From: Pseudothermotoga sp.
Lineage (GTDB): Bacteria; Thermotogota; Thermotogae; Thermotogales; DSM-5069
NCBI GenBank assembly: GCA_025060105.1
Contig: JANXCS010000008.1
Location: 1 to 64,000 of the forward strand
DNA length: 64,000 nucleotides
Direction of reading: 5' to 3'
Of this stretch, positions 45,781-53,711 are shown piece by piece (position 1 is the first letter of the stretch; each line of letters opens with the position of its first letter). The notes below the pieces were generated by a model. The model made no database searches, had not been told where the DNA came from, and was given only the letters and a program-made list of their open reading frames with translations. Position numbers and translations under genes: made by a program.

Positions 45781-46689
45781 TCACACCTTCTCGGTGACCT
45801 CGACGCCGAGTATTCCTTTCGGCCTGACGAGCAGTACAAAGAGGAGTATAGCGTAGGCGATGGCGTCTCTGTATCCTGCTATGGAAGGGAAGAAAGCCAC
45901 TATCATGATTTCACACACACCCAGTATGAATCCTCCAAGCATTGCTCCTTGGATACTTCCTATGCCTCCCACGACGGCCGCCGTGAACGCTTTCAAACCC
46001 GGTATGACACCGGTGAACGGATAAACTTGAGGATAAGTCATGGCCCACAGTAAGCCACCAACCGCTGCCAAAGATGAACCGAGCATGAACGTGATCATTA
46101 TTATCTTATCCACGTTCACACCCATCAAACGTGTCGTTGGAATGTCTTTTGAGATGGCTCTCATAGCCATACCTGTTTTCGTTTTGTAAACTATCCAGAT
46201 CAAAATGAGCAACGAGACCGTCACTGTAACAAGTGTTATCACAGAGAGTATTTTCAACCTCACACCACCAATGTTGAGTACGTTCAGAAAGTATGTTGGG
46301 TACATTCCAGTCTGCGGATTGAAAGATTTCGCACGACCACCGAACACAACAGTAGCAAAGTTCTGCAAGAAGAAGGAGACACCTATCGCAGTTATGAGGG
46401 CGGATATCCTAGGAGCATCCCTCAAAGGCCTGTAGGCAATTCGTTCTATGAGCGATCCTAAAAATGCAGTCAGAAAGATGGAAAGAATGAAAGCAACCCA
46501 CCAAGGAAGAAGGAAGAGAGAAACACCATAGAAAGCGAAATATATGCTGTAAGTGAATATCTCACCGTGGGCGAAATTGATGAGCCTCAAGATCCCATAG
46601 ACCATCGTGTACCCTATCGCGATCAGTGCGTATACACCACCAAGCGAAAATGCATTGACCAAATGTTGAAAGAAGTCAGCGATCCTCAA
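45781..46689 (-). CDS. livH: Branched-chain amino acid ABC permease LivH
   Basis: 302 residues, about eight helices. It starts FFQHLVNAFSLGGVYALIAIGYTMVYGILRLINFAHGE, the LivH hallmark, and has GMAMRAISKDIPTTRLMGVN as the ATPase-contacting loop and AVVGGIGSIQGAMLGG. Pairs with LivM to form the pore. It lies 50 bp downstream of livK behind a GC hairpin. Confidence 0.95.
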   Translation of the reverse strand: MRIADFFQHLVNAFSLGGVYALIAIGYTMVYGILRLINFAHGEIFTYSIYFAFYGVSLFLLPWWVAFILSIFLTAFLGSLIERIAYRPLRDAPRISALITAIGVSFFLQNFATVVFGGRAKSFNPQTGMYPTYFLNVLNIGGVRLKILSVITLVTVTVSLLILIWIVYKTKTGMAMRAISKDIPTTRLMGVNVDKIIMITFMLGSSLAAVGGLLWAMTYPQVYPFTGVIPGLKAFTAAVVGGIGSIQGAMLGGFILGVCEIMIVAFFPSIAGYRDAIAYAILLFVLLVRPKGILGVEVTEKV

Positions 46690-46712
46690 CTCGACCCCTC
46701 CTCAAAGCTGAA

Positions 46713-46732
46713 AGCCCCCCTCTCGGGGGGCT
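46713..46732 (-). terminator. GC hairpin between livK and livH (attenuator or RNA stabiliser)
   Basis: AGCCCCCC (46713-46720) and GGGGGGCT (46725-46732) form a perfect 8-bp stem with a 4-nt loop, 6 bp after the livK stop. The following minus-strand sequence (TTTCAGCTTTG) is only moderately T-rich, so partial termination or mRNA 3' protection, giving excess binding protein, is expected. Confidence 0.65.
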
Positions 46733-46738
46733 CCCATC

Positions 46739-47863
46739 TTACGGCTTGACAACCGTGAGGAGTTCAGGCTTTCCGTTCCTTATTTGGATTATCACAGCAG
46801 GTTTGATCGGATCACCCGAATCGGGTGGGAAACTGATGGTACCTGCCACACCCTCAAAGCCCTTGGTGGCTGCGAGAGCATCCCTAATGGCGACTGGGTC
46901 GGTGGACTGCGCTCTTTCTATCGCATCGAGCACCAAATTGTAGGCGTCGAACGCAAGTGCCCCGAATGCGTCAGGTCTTCTGTTGTACTCTTTCATGTAT
47001 GCCTCTACGAAAGGTTTCGTTTTCGGTGATAAATCTGCATCTTGATGGAAGTACGTCGTGTAGCAGAGACCTTCCACAAACTTGCCGCCGATCTGTACCA
47101 CTTCAGGCGCATCCGCACCATCACCTGCGAGGAAGTTACCTTTGAACCCGAGTTCTCGCGCTTGCTTGCACATCAGAGCTATCTCAGCGTAGTAACCAGG
47201 CATGAAGATCAGATCTGGATTTCTCGAAAGAACATAAGTCAGTTGCGCTGAGAAATCTTGATCACCCGTGTTGTAGTAAGCTTCAAAGAATTTGCCACCG
47301 TACTTTGCGAATTCACGCTTGAAGTAGTTTGCCAAACCAACGACGTAATCCTGGGCAACGTCGACCATGATTGCTACGTTCCTCGCCTTCAAATTTTCCC
47401 AAGCGAACTTGGCGAGGAGTTGGCCCTGCAGTGTGTCCACAAAACAAGCACGGAAGATGAATCTTCTGTTCTGAGTTACAAGCGGGTTCGTTGCTGTGTT
47501 CGTTACCATAGCAACTTGTTTTTGCTCAGCTATGGCACCGGCAGCCATGGCACACGAGCTTGTACACGGTCCGAGTATGACCGACACTTTTTCTACATCG
47601 ATCAATCTCCTTGCGACGTTGGCAGCCTCAGCCTTGTCACCTTTGTTGTCGAGCAGAATCACAACGACTGGTACCTCTTTACCCTGGATCTTAACCGTTG
47701 GTCGTAACTTCATCGCGAGTTTCACACCATCCCACGACATTTGACCGAAACCTGCTATGGGGCCTGTCATTTCCCAACCTGCACCGATCCTAACTTCCGT
47801 GACTTGAGCGATAGCAAAAAGCGCGGCGGAAATCAACAGCACAAACAACAAACACTTACGCAC
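46739..47863 (-). CDS. livK: Branched-chain amino acid-type periplasmic binding protein LivK
   Basis: 374 residues. A signal peptide ends near LFAIAQ. The mature protein is a type I periplasmic fold (VRIGAGWEMTGPIAGFG, VVVILLDNKGDKAEAANVARRLI, ILGPCTSSCAMAAG, ARNVAIMVDVAQDYVVGLANYF, DAFGALAFDAYNLVLDAIERAQ). The CTSS motif lies in the ligand pocket position where LivK-type proteins bind the amino-acid carboxylate. It captures an amino acid for the LivHMGF pore; exact ligand is not fixed. A promoter is upstream. Confidence 0.92.
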   Translation of the reverse strand: MRKCLLFVLLISAALFAIAQVTEVRIGAGWEMTGPIAGFGQMSWDGVKLAMKLRPTVKIQGKEVPVVVILLDNKGDKAEAANVARRLIDVEKVSVILGPCTSSCAMAAGAIAEQKQVAMVTNTATNPLVTQNRRFIFRACFVDTLQGQLLAKFAWENLKARNVAIMVDVAQDYVVGLANYFKREFAKYGGKFFEAYYNTGDQDFSAQLTYVLSRNPDLIFMPGYYAEIALMCKQARELGFKGNFLAGDGADAPEVVQIGGKFVEGLCYTTYFHQDADLSPKTKPFVEAYMKEYNRRPDAFGALAFDAYNLVLDAIERAQSTDPVAIRDALAATKGFEGVAGTISFPPDSGDPIKPAVIIQIRNGKPELLTVVKP

Positions 47864-47906
47864 AACACCACCTCCACTGAACAGTTTGAGGATTTTATTT
47901 TCCGCT

Positions 47907-47937
47907 ATTATACCATGGCCTGGAGGATACTAGTCAA
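47907..47937 (-). promoter_or_regulatory. Promoter of the liv operon
   Basis: On the minus strand, TTGACT (47937-47932) and TATAAT (47912-47907) are separated by 19 bp. They lie 44 bp ahead of the livK start. The spacer is longer than ideal. Confidence 0.55.
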
Positions 47938-47989
47938 CCTGTTCTCGATCGAACATTTGTGCTAAAATTGGAGCCGTGGGGGGAAAACT

Positions 47990-48586
47990 GTGTCGGTGGA
48001 TCCAAAAAAATTGGAAAGCATAATCACACAGATTTCTGGAATCGTTGCAGCACGAGTGGTTTCTGACAGTGACGCGATAAGAGAAATACACATCGTTGCA
48101 GATTCCGGGAAGAACCCGAAGCAGATAGTTCGAGATGTGGAAACTGCGATACTGGCTTCGACGGGATTGAGGATCGACAGGAAAATCGTAAGTGTCGCGC
48201 AGTTGAACCAAGAATATCAGCAAGAGGATGATTACAGCGTTGAATCCCTCAAATTGGAGGAGATAGGCAAGAATTTGAGAATAACTGTGTCCATCAAACG
48301 TGATAACGAAACTTATGAAGGAGTTGCGGAAGGGCCAAAAACGAGCCTTCAAAGACTCAAGATAGCTGCTTCGGCTGTCTTGAAAGCTTTAGATGATCTT
48401 TCGAACGATGTTTTTTCCGTTGACGATGTTAGGCTCATCAACTTGGCAGGAAAAGATTTCGTCGTTTGTCACGTCACAAAACTCGCAAACGGCAGAGAAA
48501 AAAGCTTAGTAGGTTGTGCCGAGGTTGGACGTGACACACTCATCGCCGCAGCGAGCGCAGCCTTAGACGCTTGGAAAAGAGCTTAG
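47990..48586 (+). CDS. Conserved hypothetical protein
   Basis: 198 residues, function unknown. No signal peptide or membrane helix. The N-terminal half (EIHIVADSGKNPKQIVRDVETAILASTGLRIDRKIVSVAQL) resembles a domain I have seen in other bacterial hypothetical proteins. The C-terminal half has two beta-rich copies of an alpha/beta pattern ending in ALDAWKRA. It is a lone plus-strand gene between two minus-strand blocks. GTG start after a GTGGGGGGAAAA site. It overlaps the convergent jag stop by 4 bp. Confidence 0.6.
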   Translation: MSVDPKKLESIITQISGIVAARVVSDSDAIREIHIVADSGKNPKQIVRDVETAILASTGLRIDRKIVSVAQLNQEYQQEDDYSVESLKLEEIGKNLRITVSIKRDNETYEGVAEGPKTSLQRLKIAASAVLKALDDLSNDVFSVDDVRLINLAGKDFVVCHVTKLANGREKSLVGCAEVGRDTLIAAASAALDAWKRA

Positions 48587-49224
48587 TCGTTTTTTTCACT
48601 CTTTCCGTTGGCATTGTACTCGATCACCACTTTTCTGTATGGTTCAATGCCCACAGAATAGCTCTTGATATCTTTGTACTGCTTCACCAACTCATGAACG
48701 AGCCTCCGTTCGAATGCGAACATGGGATCGAGTACGACTTTACTTTTGGTTGCCTTTGCGCGCTCTATAGCTTGCTTAACGATACTCTCTAAATTCCTTT
48801 TTCGCCTCTTTTTGTACTCTCCCGCATCCACCGAGACTGAAAGCTTCGTATCGCTCATCCTGTTCAAATATATCATCGCGATGTGTTGAAGAGCAGCGAG
48901 TGTTTTACCATGTTTTCCTATCAATCGTCCTATATCCTCTCCATCGAGCTCAACCAGGAATCTCCTGTTTGAACTCGAGACCCTCACCGTCACATTCCCG
49001 CAAGCACTGACGATCTGCGACAAAAATTTCTCCAGCTTTCGAGCGAAGTATTTTGGATTGAGAGTGATCTCTATTTCAGCGTTCTTTGCAAACAGGCCAA
49101 ATATCCCCTTCGATCCTTTATCGATCACAGTGTACTCGTAGTCACCATCTTCTAAATCAAAGCATTCTTTTGCTTTTTTCAAAGCTTCCTCAACCGTTGG
49201 TGCACTGACCCTAACCTTTTTCAT
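48583..49224 (-). CDS. jag: Jag/KhpB RNA-binding protein
   Basis: 213 residues. N-terminal Jag_N domain (APTVEEALKKAKECF, SKGIFGLFAKNAEI), a KH domain (GEDIGRLIGKHGKTLAALQHIA) and a C-terminal R3H domain (FERRLVHELVKQYKDIKSYSVG). It is the SpoIIIJ-associated, KhpB-type sRNA-binding protein that works with KhpA in cell-length control. It follows yidC, as in most bacteria (rpmH-rnpA-yidD-yidC-jag order is preserved here). Confidence 0.93.
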   Translation of the reverse strand: MKKVRVSAPTVEEALKKAKECFDLEDGDYEYTVIDKGSKGIFGLFAKNAEIEITLNPKYFARKLEKFLSQIVSACGNVTVRVSSSNRRFLVELDGEDIGRLIGKHGKTLAALQHIAMIYLNRMSDTKLSVSVDAGEYKKRRKRNLESIVKQAIERAKATKSKVVLDPMFAFERRLVHELVKQYKDIKSYSVGIEPYRKVVIEYNANGKSEKND

Positions 49225-49230
49225 CTTATC

Positions 49231-50568
49231 TCACCCCTTGGACCTCAACCCCAGAAGTTCGCGCGTAGTTATACCCTTGATCTTGTAACGTTTGTAGATG
49301 TAGTAAGTGACCAGCAATTGGATCACCGTGTTCGTTGTGAAGTACAGGAAAAGTCCACTCGGAAGACCTACGAACAAAAACGTGAAAGCAACGGACATCA
49401 ATATTCCCTGCCAAGCGGATCTGGTATCTTGACTGGTGATAAGAGTGTTGTAATAGCTTGCCACGATCGTGATCAAAATGAAGATAGCATTGGCTTGAAA
49501 TCCGCCTTTGGAAAGATCAGACCAGATCAAAAAGCGTCCGTTGAAAGCGAATTCCTCTTGGAAATACCGTATGACTGCATAGAGCAAGAAGAAGATGGGA
49601 AGTTGTATCAAAAGCATCAGACAACCGCTGGCTGGGTTCACTCCTTCTTCACGGTACGCCTTGAGCAATTCTTCCTGCTGTTTTGCTGGATCTTTGTACT
49701 TCTTCCTTATCATCTCGATCTTCGGTTGTAGCTTACGCATCTTTATCATCGATTTGGTCTGAGCATGATAGAGTGGATACAGCGCAAACCTCACAACTAT
49801 GGTGAACAAGATGATCGCCCAGCCGAAATTCTTCGTGAGCCCGAACAACCACCAGAAGAACCATACAAGTGGGTAGAACACAGCGTCATACCAGACTGAA
49901 GAACCTGGAATGGTCTTCAGCGTGGATACAATGGCTTCATAGTCATTGGGAAAGAGTTTTTTGAGAAACACCCTTTTGTAGGGACCAAGATGGAAGATCA
50001 GCACTGATTCGCGTTCAATTCGCACGGTATTTGAAGTGATCCTTTCAGAATTGGTTTTTACCAAACTCAACGTCCTAGTCTTGGGCGACAAAGAGATGAA
50101 GTAATCTCTAACTATTCGATCATTATCTGAAAACCACACACGCGGGAGATTAACTATCAATGGTTCTTTTGCTTCAATCCTCACTTCTACAAGGTATTCT
50201 GGAACGTTCCGAATAACGTAAGTTTTCTTCACATTTTTAAAATCATAAACTAACCTAAGGTCACCTCTGTAAGTGTTCGGCGCGATCTGATCACCTAAGA
50301 TTTGTAGTTGCAACTCTCCACCGATCGGAGTTCCATCCATCGTGAAAAGATCAAAACCGTCTTTATCTCTCTCGAAAACGTGAACCTTCTTCTCAGCTGT
50401 CAAATAAACGTTTGCCAGGTTACCATCCTGATCGAAATCGTACTCCACGAACCTCGTTTGAACCTTCACTCCATTGGTCAAAAGTGCCACTTTAATCTCG
50501 TTTTGAGCAAAGATCAGAACCGTGAGTACGATCAAGAACCAAAGCGTCAAGAATCTCAGATTTCTCAA
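49231..50568 (-). CDS. yidC: Membrane protein insertase YidC
   Basis: 445 residues. An N-terminal signal anchor is followed by a periplasmic beta domain of ~190 residues ([21 protein letters not shown]), then five helices with [21 protein letters not shown] and the cytoplasmic [19 protein letters not shown]. The Arg in the hydrophilic groove (VVRFALYP) is kept. The presence of a sizeable periplasmic domain resembles the Gram-negative YidC rather than Gram-positive SpoIIIJ. It inserts membrane proteins, alone or with SecYEG. It overlaps yidD by 4 nt. Confidence 0.96.
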   Translation of the reverse strand: MRNLRFLTLWFLIVLTVLIFAQNEIKVALLTNGVKVQTRFVEYDFDQDGNLANVYLTAEKKVHVFERDKDGFDLFTMDGTPIGGELQLQILGDQIAPNTYRGDLRLVYDFKNVKKTYVIRNVPEYLVEVRIEAKEPLIVNLPRVWFSDNDRIVRDYFISLSPKTRTLSLVKTNSERITSNTVRIERESVLIFHLGPYKRVFLKKLFPNDYEAIVSTLKTIPGSSVWYDAVFYPLVWFFWWLFGLTKNFGWAIILFTIVVRFALYPLYHAQTKSMIKMRKLQPKIEMIRKKYKDPAKQQEELLKAYREEGVNPASGCLMLLIQLPIFFLLYAVIRYFQEEFAFNGRFLIWSDLSKGGFQANAIFILITIVASYYNTLITSQDTRSAWQGILMSVAFTFLFVGLPSGLFLYFTTNTVIQLLVTYYIYKRYKIKGITTRELLGLRSKG

Positions 50569-50804
50569 GTCGATCTCCTCCTCAATGTGAATTTTTCTGG
50601 GACAGGATCTTCTCCACCTGGATTCAGTGGATTACATCTGAGCACACGCCAAATGGACAATATCAAGCCTCTCATCACCCCGAACTTTTCGATGGCTTGC
50701 AGCGCATAGTTGGAACAAGTCGGGTTAAACCTACACGTTGGAGGTTTCAAGGGAGAAATGTACTTCTGATAAAATCTTATGCAACCGAGAACCATCTTCT
50801 TCAT
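50565..50804 (-). CDS. yidD: Membrane protein insertion efficiency factor YidD
   Basis: 79 residues. [34 protein letters not shown], with the CRFxPTCSxYA motif, and [17 protein letters not shown] are diagnostic. The small amphipathic protein assists YidC. Starts at the rnpA stop. Confidence 0.96.
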   Translation of the reverse strand: MKKMVLGCIRFYQKYISPLKPPTCRFNPTCSNYALQAIEKFGVMRGLILSIWRVLRCNPLNPGGEDPVPEKFTLRRRST

Positions 50805-51157
50805 TATCCGATCCTCTTCAACAGATATTCCAGTTCACTCTTCATCGTGTGGAAATCCAGCTCATCGAGAACTTCAGACAGAGCTTTCCGCGGTATCACA
50901 ACGATATCGAAACTCTTCGAAAGCTCTGGTTTCATCGTTCTGTAAGCTTCCCTGATCAAGCGCTTTATTCTGTTCCTATCGTGTGCTTTGCCAAGCTTTC
51001 TTTTTACAACAATGGCTATTCTGTTGAAATCAAGGTTATTGTTGACATAGAGCACGGTGAAAAAATTGCTTTGTAACGATTTGCCCTCACGGAAAACTCT
51101 GTCGAAGTCTCGCTTCAGTCTCAGCCTTTCTCTGCGAGGAAAAGAATGGAGATTCAA
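50804..51157 (-). CDS. rnpA: Ribonuclease P protein component
   Basis: 117 residues with [23 protein letters not shown] and [22 protein letters not shown], the RNR motif ([12 protein letters not shown]) of the RNase P protein that binds pre-tRNA leader and RNA subunit. The preferred start is TTG 51157: it has GGAGA 7 nt upstream, overlaps the rpmH stop as TTGA, and gives a length near that of T. maritima RnpA. ATG 51172, five codons upstream, is the alternative and would deepen the overlap with rpmH. Confidence 0.93.
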   Translation of the reverse strand: MNLHSFPRRERLRLKRDFDRVFREGKSLQSNFFTVLYVNNNLDFNRIAIVVKRKLGKAHDRNRIKRLIREAYRTMKPELSKSFDIVVIPRKALSEVLDELDFHTMKSELEYLLKRIG

Positions 51158-51288
51158 ACTGCCAATCTCCATCTACCTTTTGCCCTTCTGCGGGCGAGCA
51201 CCTTTCTACCTGAAGCTGTACGGGACCTGACGAGGAAACCGTGAGTTTTTTGCCTTTTCCTTCGATTCGGTTGGTAAGTTCTTTTCAT
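51154..51288 (-). CDS. rpmH: Ribosomal protein L34
   Basis: 44 residues, [20 protein letters not shown]... with a basic tail ending KGRWRLAV, nearly as in T. maritima L34. A TAG-like triplet at 51175-51173 is out of frame; the true stop is TGA at 51156-51154. The gene overlaps the start region of rnpA. The ATG has GGAGGAGTGCG upstream. L34 is near the peptidyl-transferase centre of the 50S subunit. Confidence 0.96.
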   Translation of the reverse strand: MKRTYQPNRRKRQKTHGFLVRSRTASGRKVLARRRAKGRWRLAV

Positions 51289-51322
51289 TTCGCACTCCTC
51301 CCTCTCTATGCTGGTTTTTCTT

Positions 51323-52393
51323 TCACTCTACTTTTTGCATCCTTTCCCTTCCTCTTATCATACCAAGATTTGTTGCGATTGCCAACGCTCTTTTCTCTCC
51401 GATACCATCTACAGATTTCAACACCTCTACATCCGCTTCGCTGAGGTTTTTCAGATGTTTGAACGCCTTCACAAGATTCTGCGCGACGTTGAGGGGTATC
51501 CTCACTGTACCTTTCAGGAATCTGTAACCTTTCGGATAGACAACGGTCTCACCCGCCTGAGAAATCGTCTGTACATTGAAACCAAGTTCTTTTATGATTT
51601 TCATCTCAGTGAGATTTCGTTCTTGTTTCAATTTCTCGGTAATTTGAACGGCTTGATCGGCATCTACATCACCAACACTGAAATCCATGATCAACAACAT
51701 CGCTGTTTCTTCCACATCCGCGAGCAATTCCTCCAATTGAACCCACATCAAGTTGGCTTCCTCACCGAGTTCCACCATATAAGGATAGATATCCTCGTAT
51801 ATCTTCATCATTCTGATGGCTTTCTCTACGGTTCTCGCAACATCGTGGATGGAAACACCTGTGTCGAATCTTACTGAATCGATCGTGGACAAAAGCTTAT
51901 CCAAGTTGGAACGATACTTCTCCAACGCGTTCAGCGCTTCAGATACTCTCGCCATGAGAAGCCTTGTGTCACTCAAGATGTATTTGTGTTGACCATAGTA
52001 AACGGTCACCACGTTCCTACGTTTGGATATGGCTACCACCATGCAGTGAGTTTGCTTTGCGACACGCTCGGCCGTCCTATGACGGGTACCAGTTTCAACC
52101 GTTGGGATGGATGGATCCGGTACAAGATGTGCGTTCGCTATGAGAATCCTCGAAACATCCTCGGAGACAACTATCGCACCATCCATCTTCGAAAGCTCAT
52201 ACAACCTTTCAGGTGTGAACGAACAGTTCACCTCGAATCCACCTTGAATGATGTTTCTGTACTTTGCCAGATCATCGACAAAGAAGATCAATGCCCCTAG
52301 GTTTGCCGCCATTATATCGTCAAGTGCTTTTCTGAGCCTGGTACCCGGGGAAAGCAGAGCGATCTTCGCAAGAAGTTCACTGGATATCAACAC
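51323..52393 (-). CDS. disA: DNA integrity scanning diadenylate cyclase DisA
   Basis: 356 residues. The DAC domain has DGAIVV and [14 protein letters not shown], the two ATP-binding motifs, both intact. A helical linker follows, then a C-terminal helix-hairpin-helix domain ([20 protein letters not shown]) that recognises branched DNA. It makes c-di-AMP from 2 ATP and is slowed at recombination junctions. GTG start with GGGGGGAAGA before it, overlapping the radA end by 17 bp. The clpC-radA-disA order is as in Firmicutes. Confidence 0.95.
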   Translation of the reverse strand: MLISSELLAKIALLSPGTRLRKALDDIMAANLGALIFFVDDLAKYRNIIQGGFEVNCSFTPERLYELSKMDGAIVVSEDVSRILIANAHLVPDPSIPTVETGTRHRTAERVAKQTHCMVVAISKRRNVVTVYYGQHKYILSDTRLLMARVSEALNALEKYRSNLDKLLSTIDSVRFDTGVSIHDVARTVEKAIRMMKIYEDIYPYMVELGEEANLMWVQLEELLADVEETAMLLIMDFSVGDVDADQAVQITEKLKQERNLTEMKIIKELGFNVQTISQAGETVVYPKGYRFLKGTVRIPLNVAQNLVKAFKHLKNLSEADVEVLKSVDGIGEKRALAIATNLGMIRGRERMQKVE

Positions 52394-53711
52394 TCTTCCC
52401 CCCCAAGATGCTGAGCAAAGATCTCACATCTTTCAACGCAACACAATTTTGTTCGTTGGTATCGGAAGCTGAAGGCAAAAGAATTTTCTTCAACTCCAAC
52501 TTGCTAAGGGCATCCAAACGGTTCTTCACCCTGTGGACCGGCCTGATCCTACCATCGAGACTCACTTCCCCAAAGGCTGCCATCTTGCCCAAAGAAAGCT
52601 CTGTGAGGGAGGAAACGATGGCACACACTACAGCCAAATCTGCTGCCGTATCGGTGATTCTGAGACCACCCATCACATTTATGTAAACATCTCTGTTCTC
52701 CAAAGGGAGACGCGCGTGTTTCTCGAGAACGGCTATGAGCATCAGAAGTCTAGTCAAATCGTAACCATTGCTGATGCGCCTCGCTGACAAAGAACGAGCC
52801 TTCGAGACGAGCGCTTGAACTTGGACGATGAAAGGTTTCGAGCCCTCGATCACACAACTGAAACAATTACCCGAAGGTGGTTCTTCAATATCTATGAGGA
52901 ACGATTCTTCGATCTGTCTCAATCCAAATTCAAACATCTCAAAAACACACACCTCACCTGAAGGGCCAAATCTGTTCTTCACGACTCTCAGTATCCTGAA
53001 ATCCGTGTTCACCTCACCCTCAAAGTAGATCACGGTATCAACCAAGTGCTCCACCATCTTTGGACCTGCTATCTCACCACTTTTGGTAATGTGTGCTATG
53101 AGTATGGCTGGTATCGAGAGCGATTTGCATCGTTCGGTGATCAAAGAAGCCGCAGTACGAACTTGGGCAACACTGCCCGGATAAGATCCTACTTGTTCTG
53201 AATACATCGCTTGGAGGGAATCGATGACCAGAAGACCAAATGAATTGTCCAGAACATCTAAAACAAGCATCGGATCATTCTCAGTGAGGATGACTACGTT
53301 GTCCTGCGATTTGCAACCAAACCTCTCCGCTCTGAACGCTATTTGATCGGCAGATTCTTCCGCCGTTACGTAAAGTGATTTGACCTTATTCGCCAACTGG
53401 CAACAAATTTGAAGAGCCAGGCTACTCTTACCCACGCCTGGCTCTCCACCGAGTAGAACAACTTGACCAGGTAATAATCCTCCATTCAACGCTGAGTCCA
53501 ATTCGGAAAAACCTGTAGAAATTCTGCTGGTTCGCAGCTCAACGGCTATCTTCTTCAATGTTGTTGGTCCAGTCTTCCTCCCTCTTCCAGGTTTCTCGGA
53601 AGGTGTGAATTGTTTTGCAGTGTTCCAAGCACCACAATTCGGACATCTTCCGAACCATTTCGGTGATTCGTATCCACAGCTTTCACACACGAAAAGTTCA
53701 TTTTTTCTCAT
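52377..53711 (-). CDS. radA: DNA repair protein RadA/Sms
   Basis: 444 residues. N-terminal C4 zinc finger (CESCGYESPKWFGRCPNC), Walker A GGEPGVGKSSL, RadA-specific KNRFGPSGE, and a C-terminal Lon-like domain (YINVMGGLRITDTAADLAV). It is a hexameric helicase/recombination factor extending D-loops. It overlaps clpC by 4 nt. Confidence 0.96.
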   Translation of the reverse strand: MRKNELFVCESCGYESPKWFGRCPNCGAWNTAKQFTPSEKPGRGRKTGPTTLKKIAVELRTSRISTGFSELDSALNGGLLPGQVVLLGGEPGVGKSSLALQICCQLANKVKSLYVTAEESADQIAFRAERFGCKSQDNVVILTENDPMLVLDVLDNSFGLLVIDSLQAMYSEQVGSYPGSVAQVRTAASLITERCKSLSIPAILIAHITKSGEIAGPKMVEHLVDTVIYFEGEVNTDFRILRVVKNRFGPSGEVCVFEMFEFGLRQIEESFLIDIEEPPSGNCFSCVIEGSKPFIVQVQALVSKARSLSARRISNGYDLTRLLMLIAVLEKHARLPLENRDVYINVMGGLRITDTAADLAVVCAIVSSLTELSLGKMAAFGEVSLDGRIRPVHRVKNRLDALSKLELKKILLPSASDTNEQNCVALKDVRSLLSILGGKSVDIQ

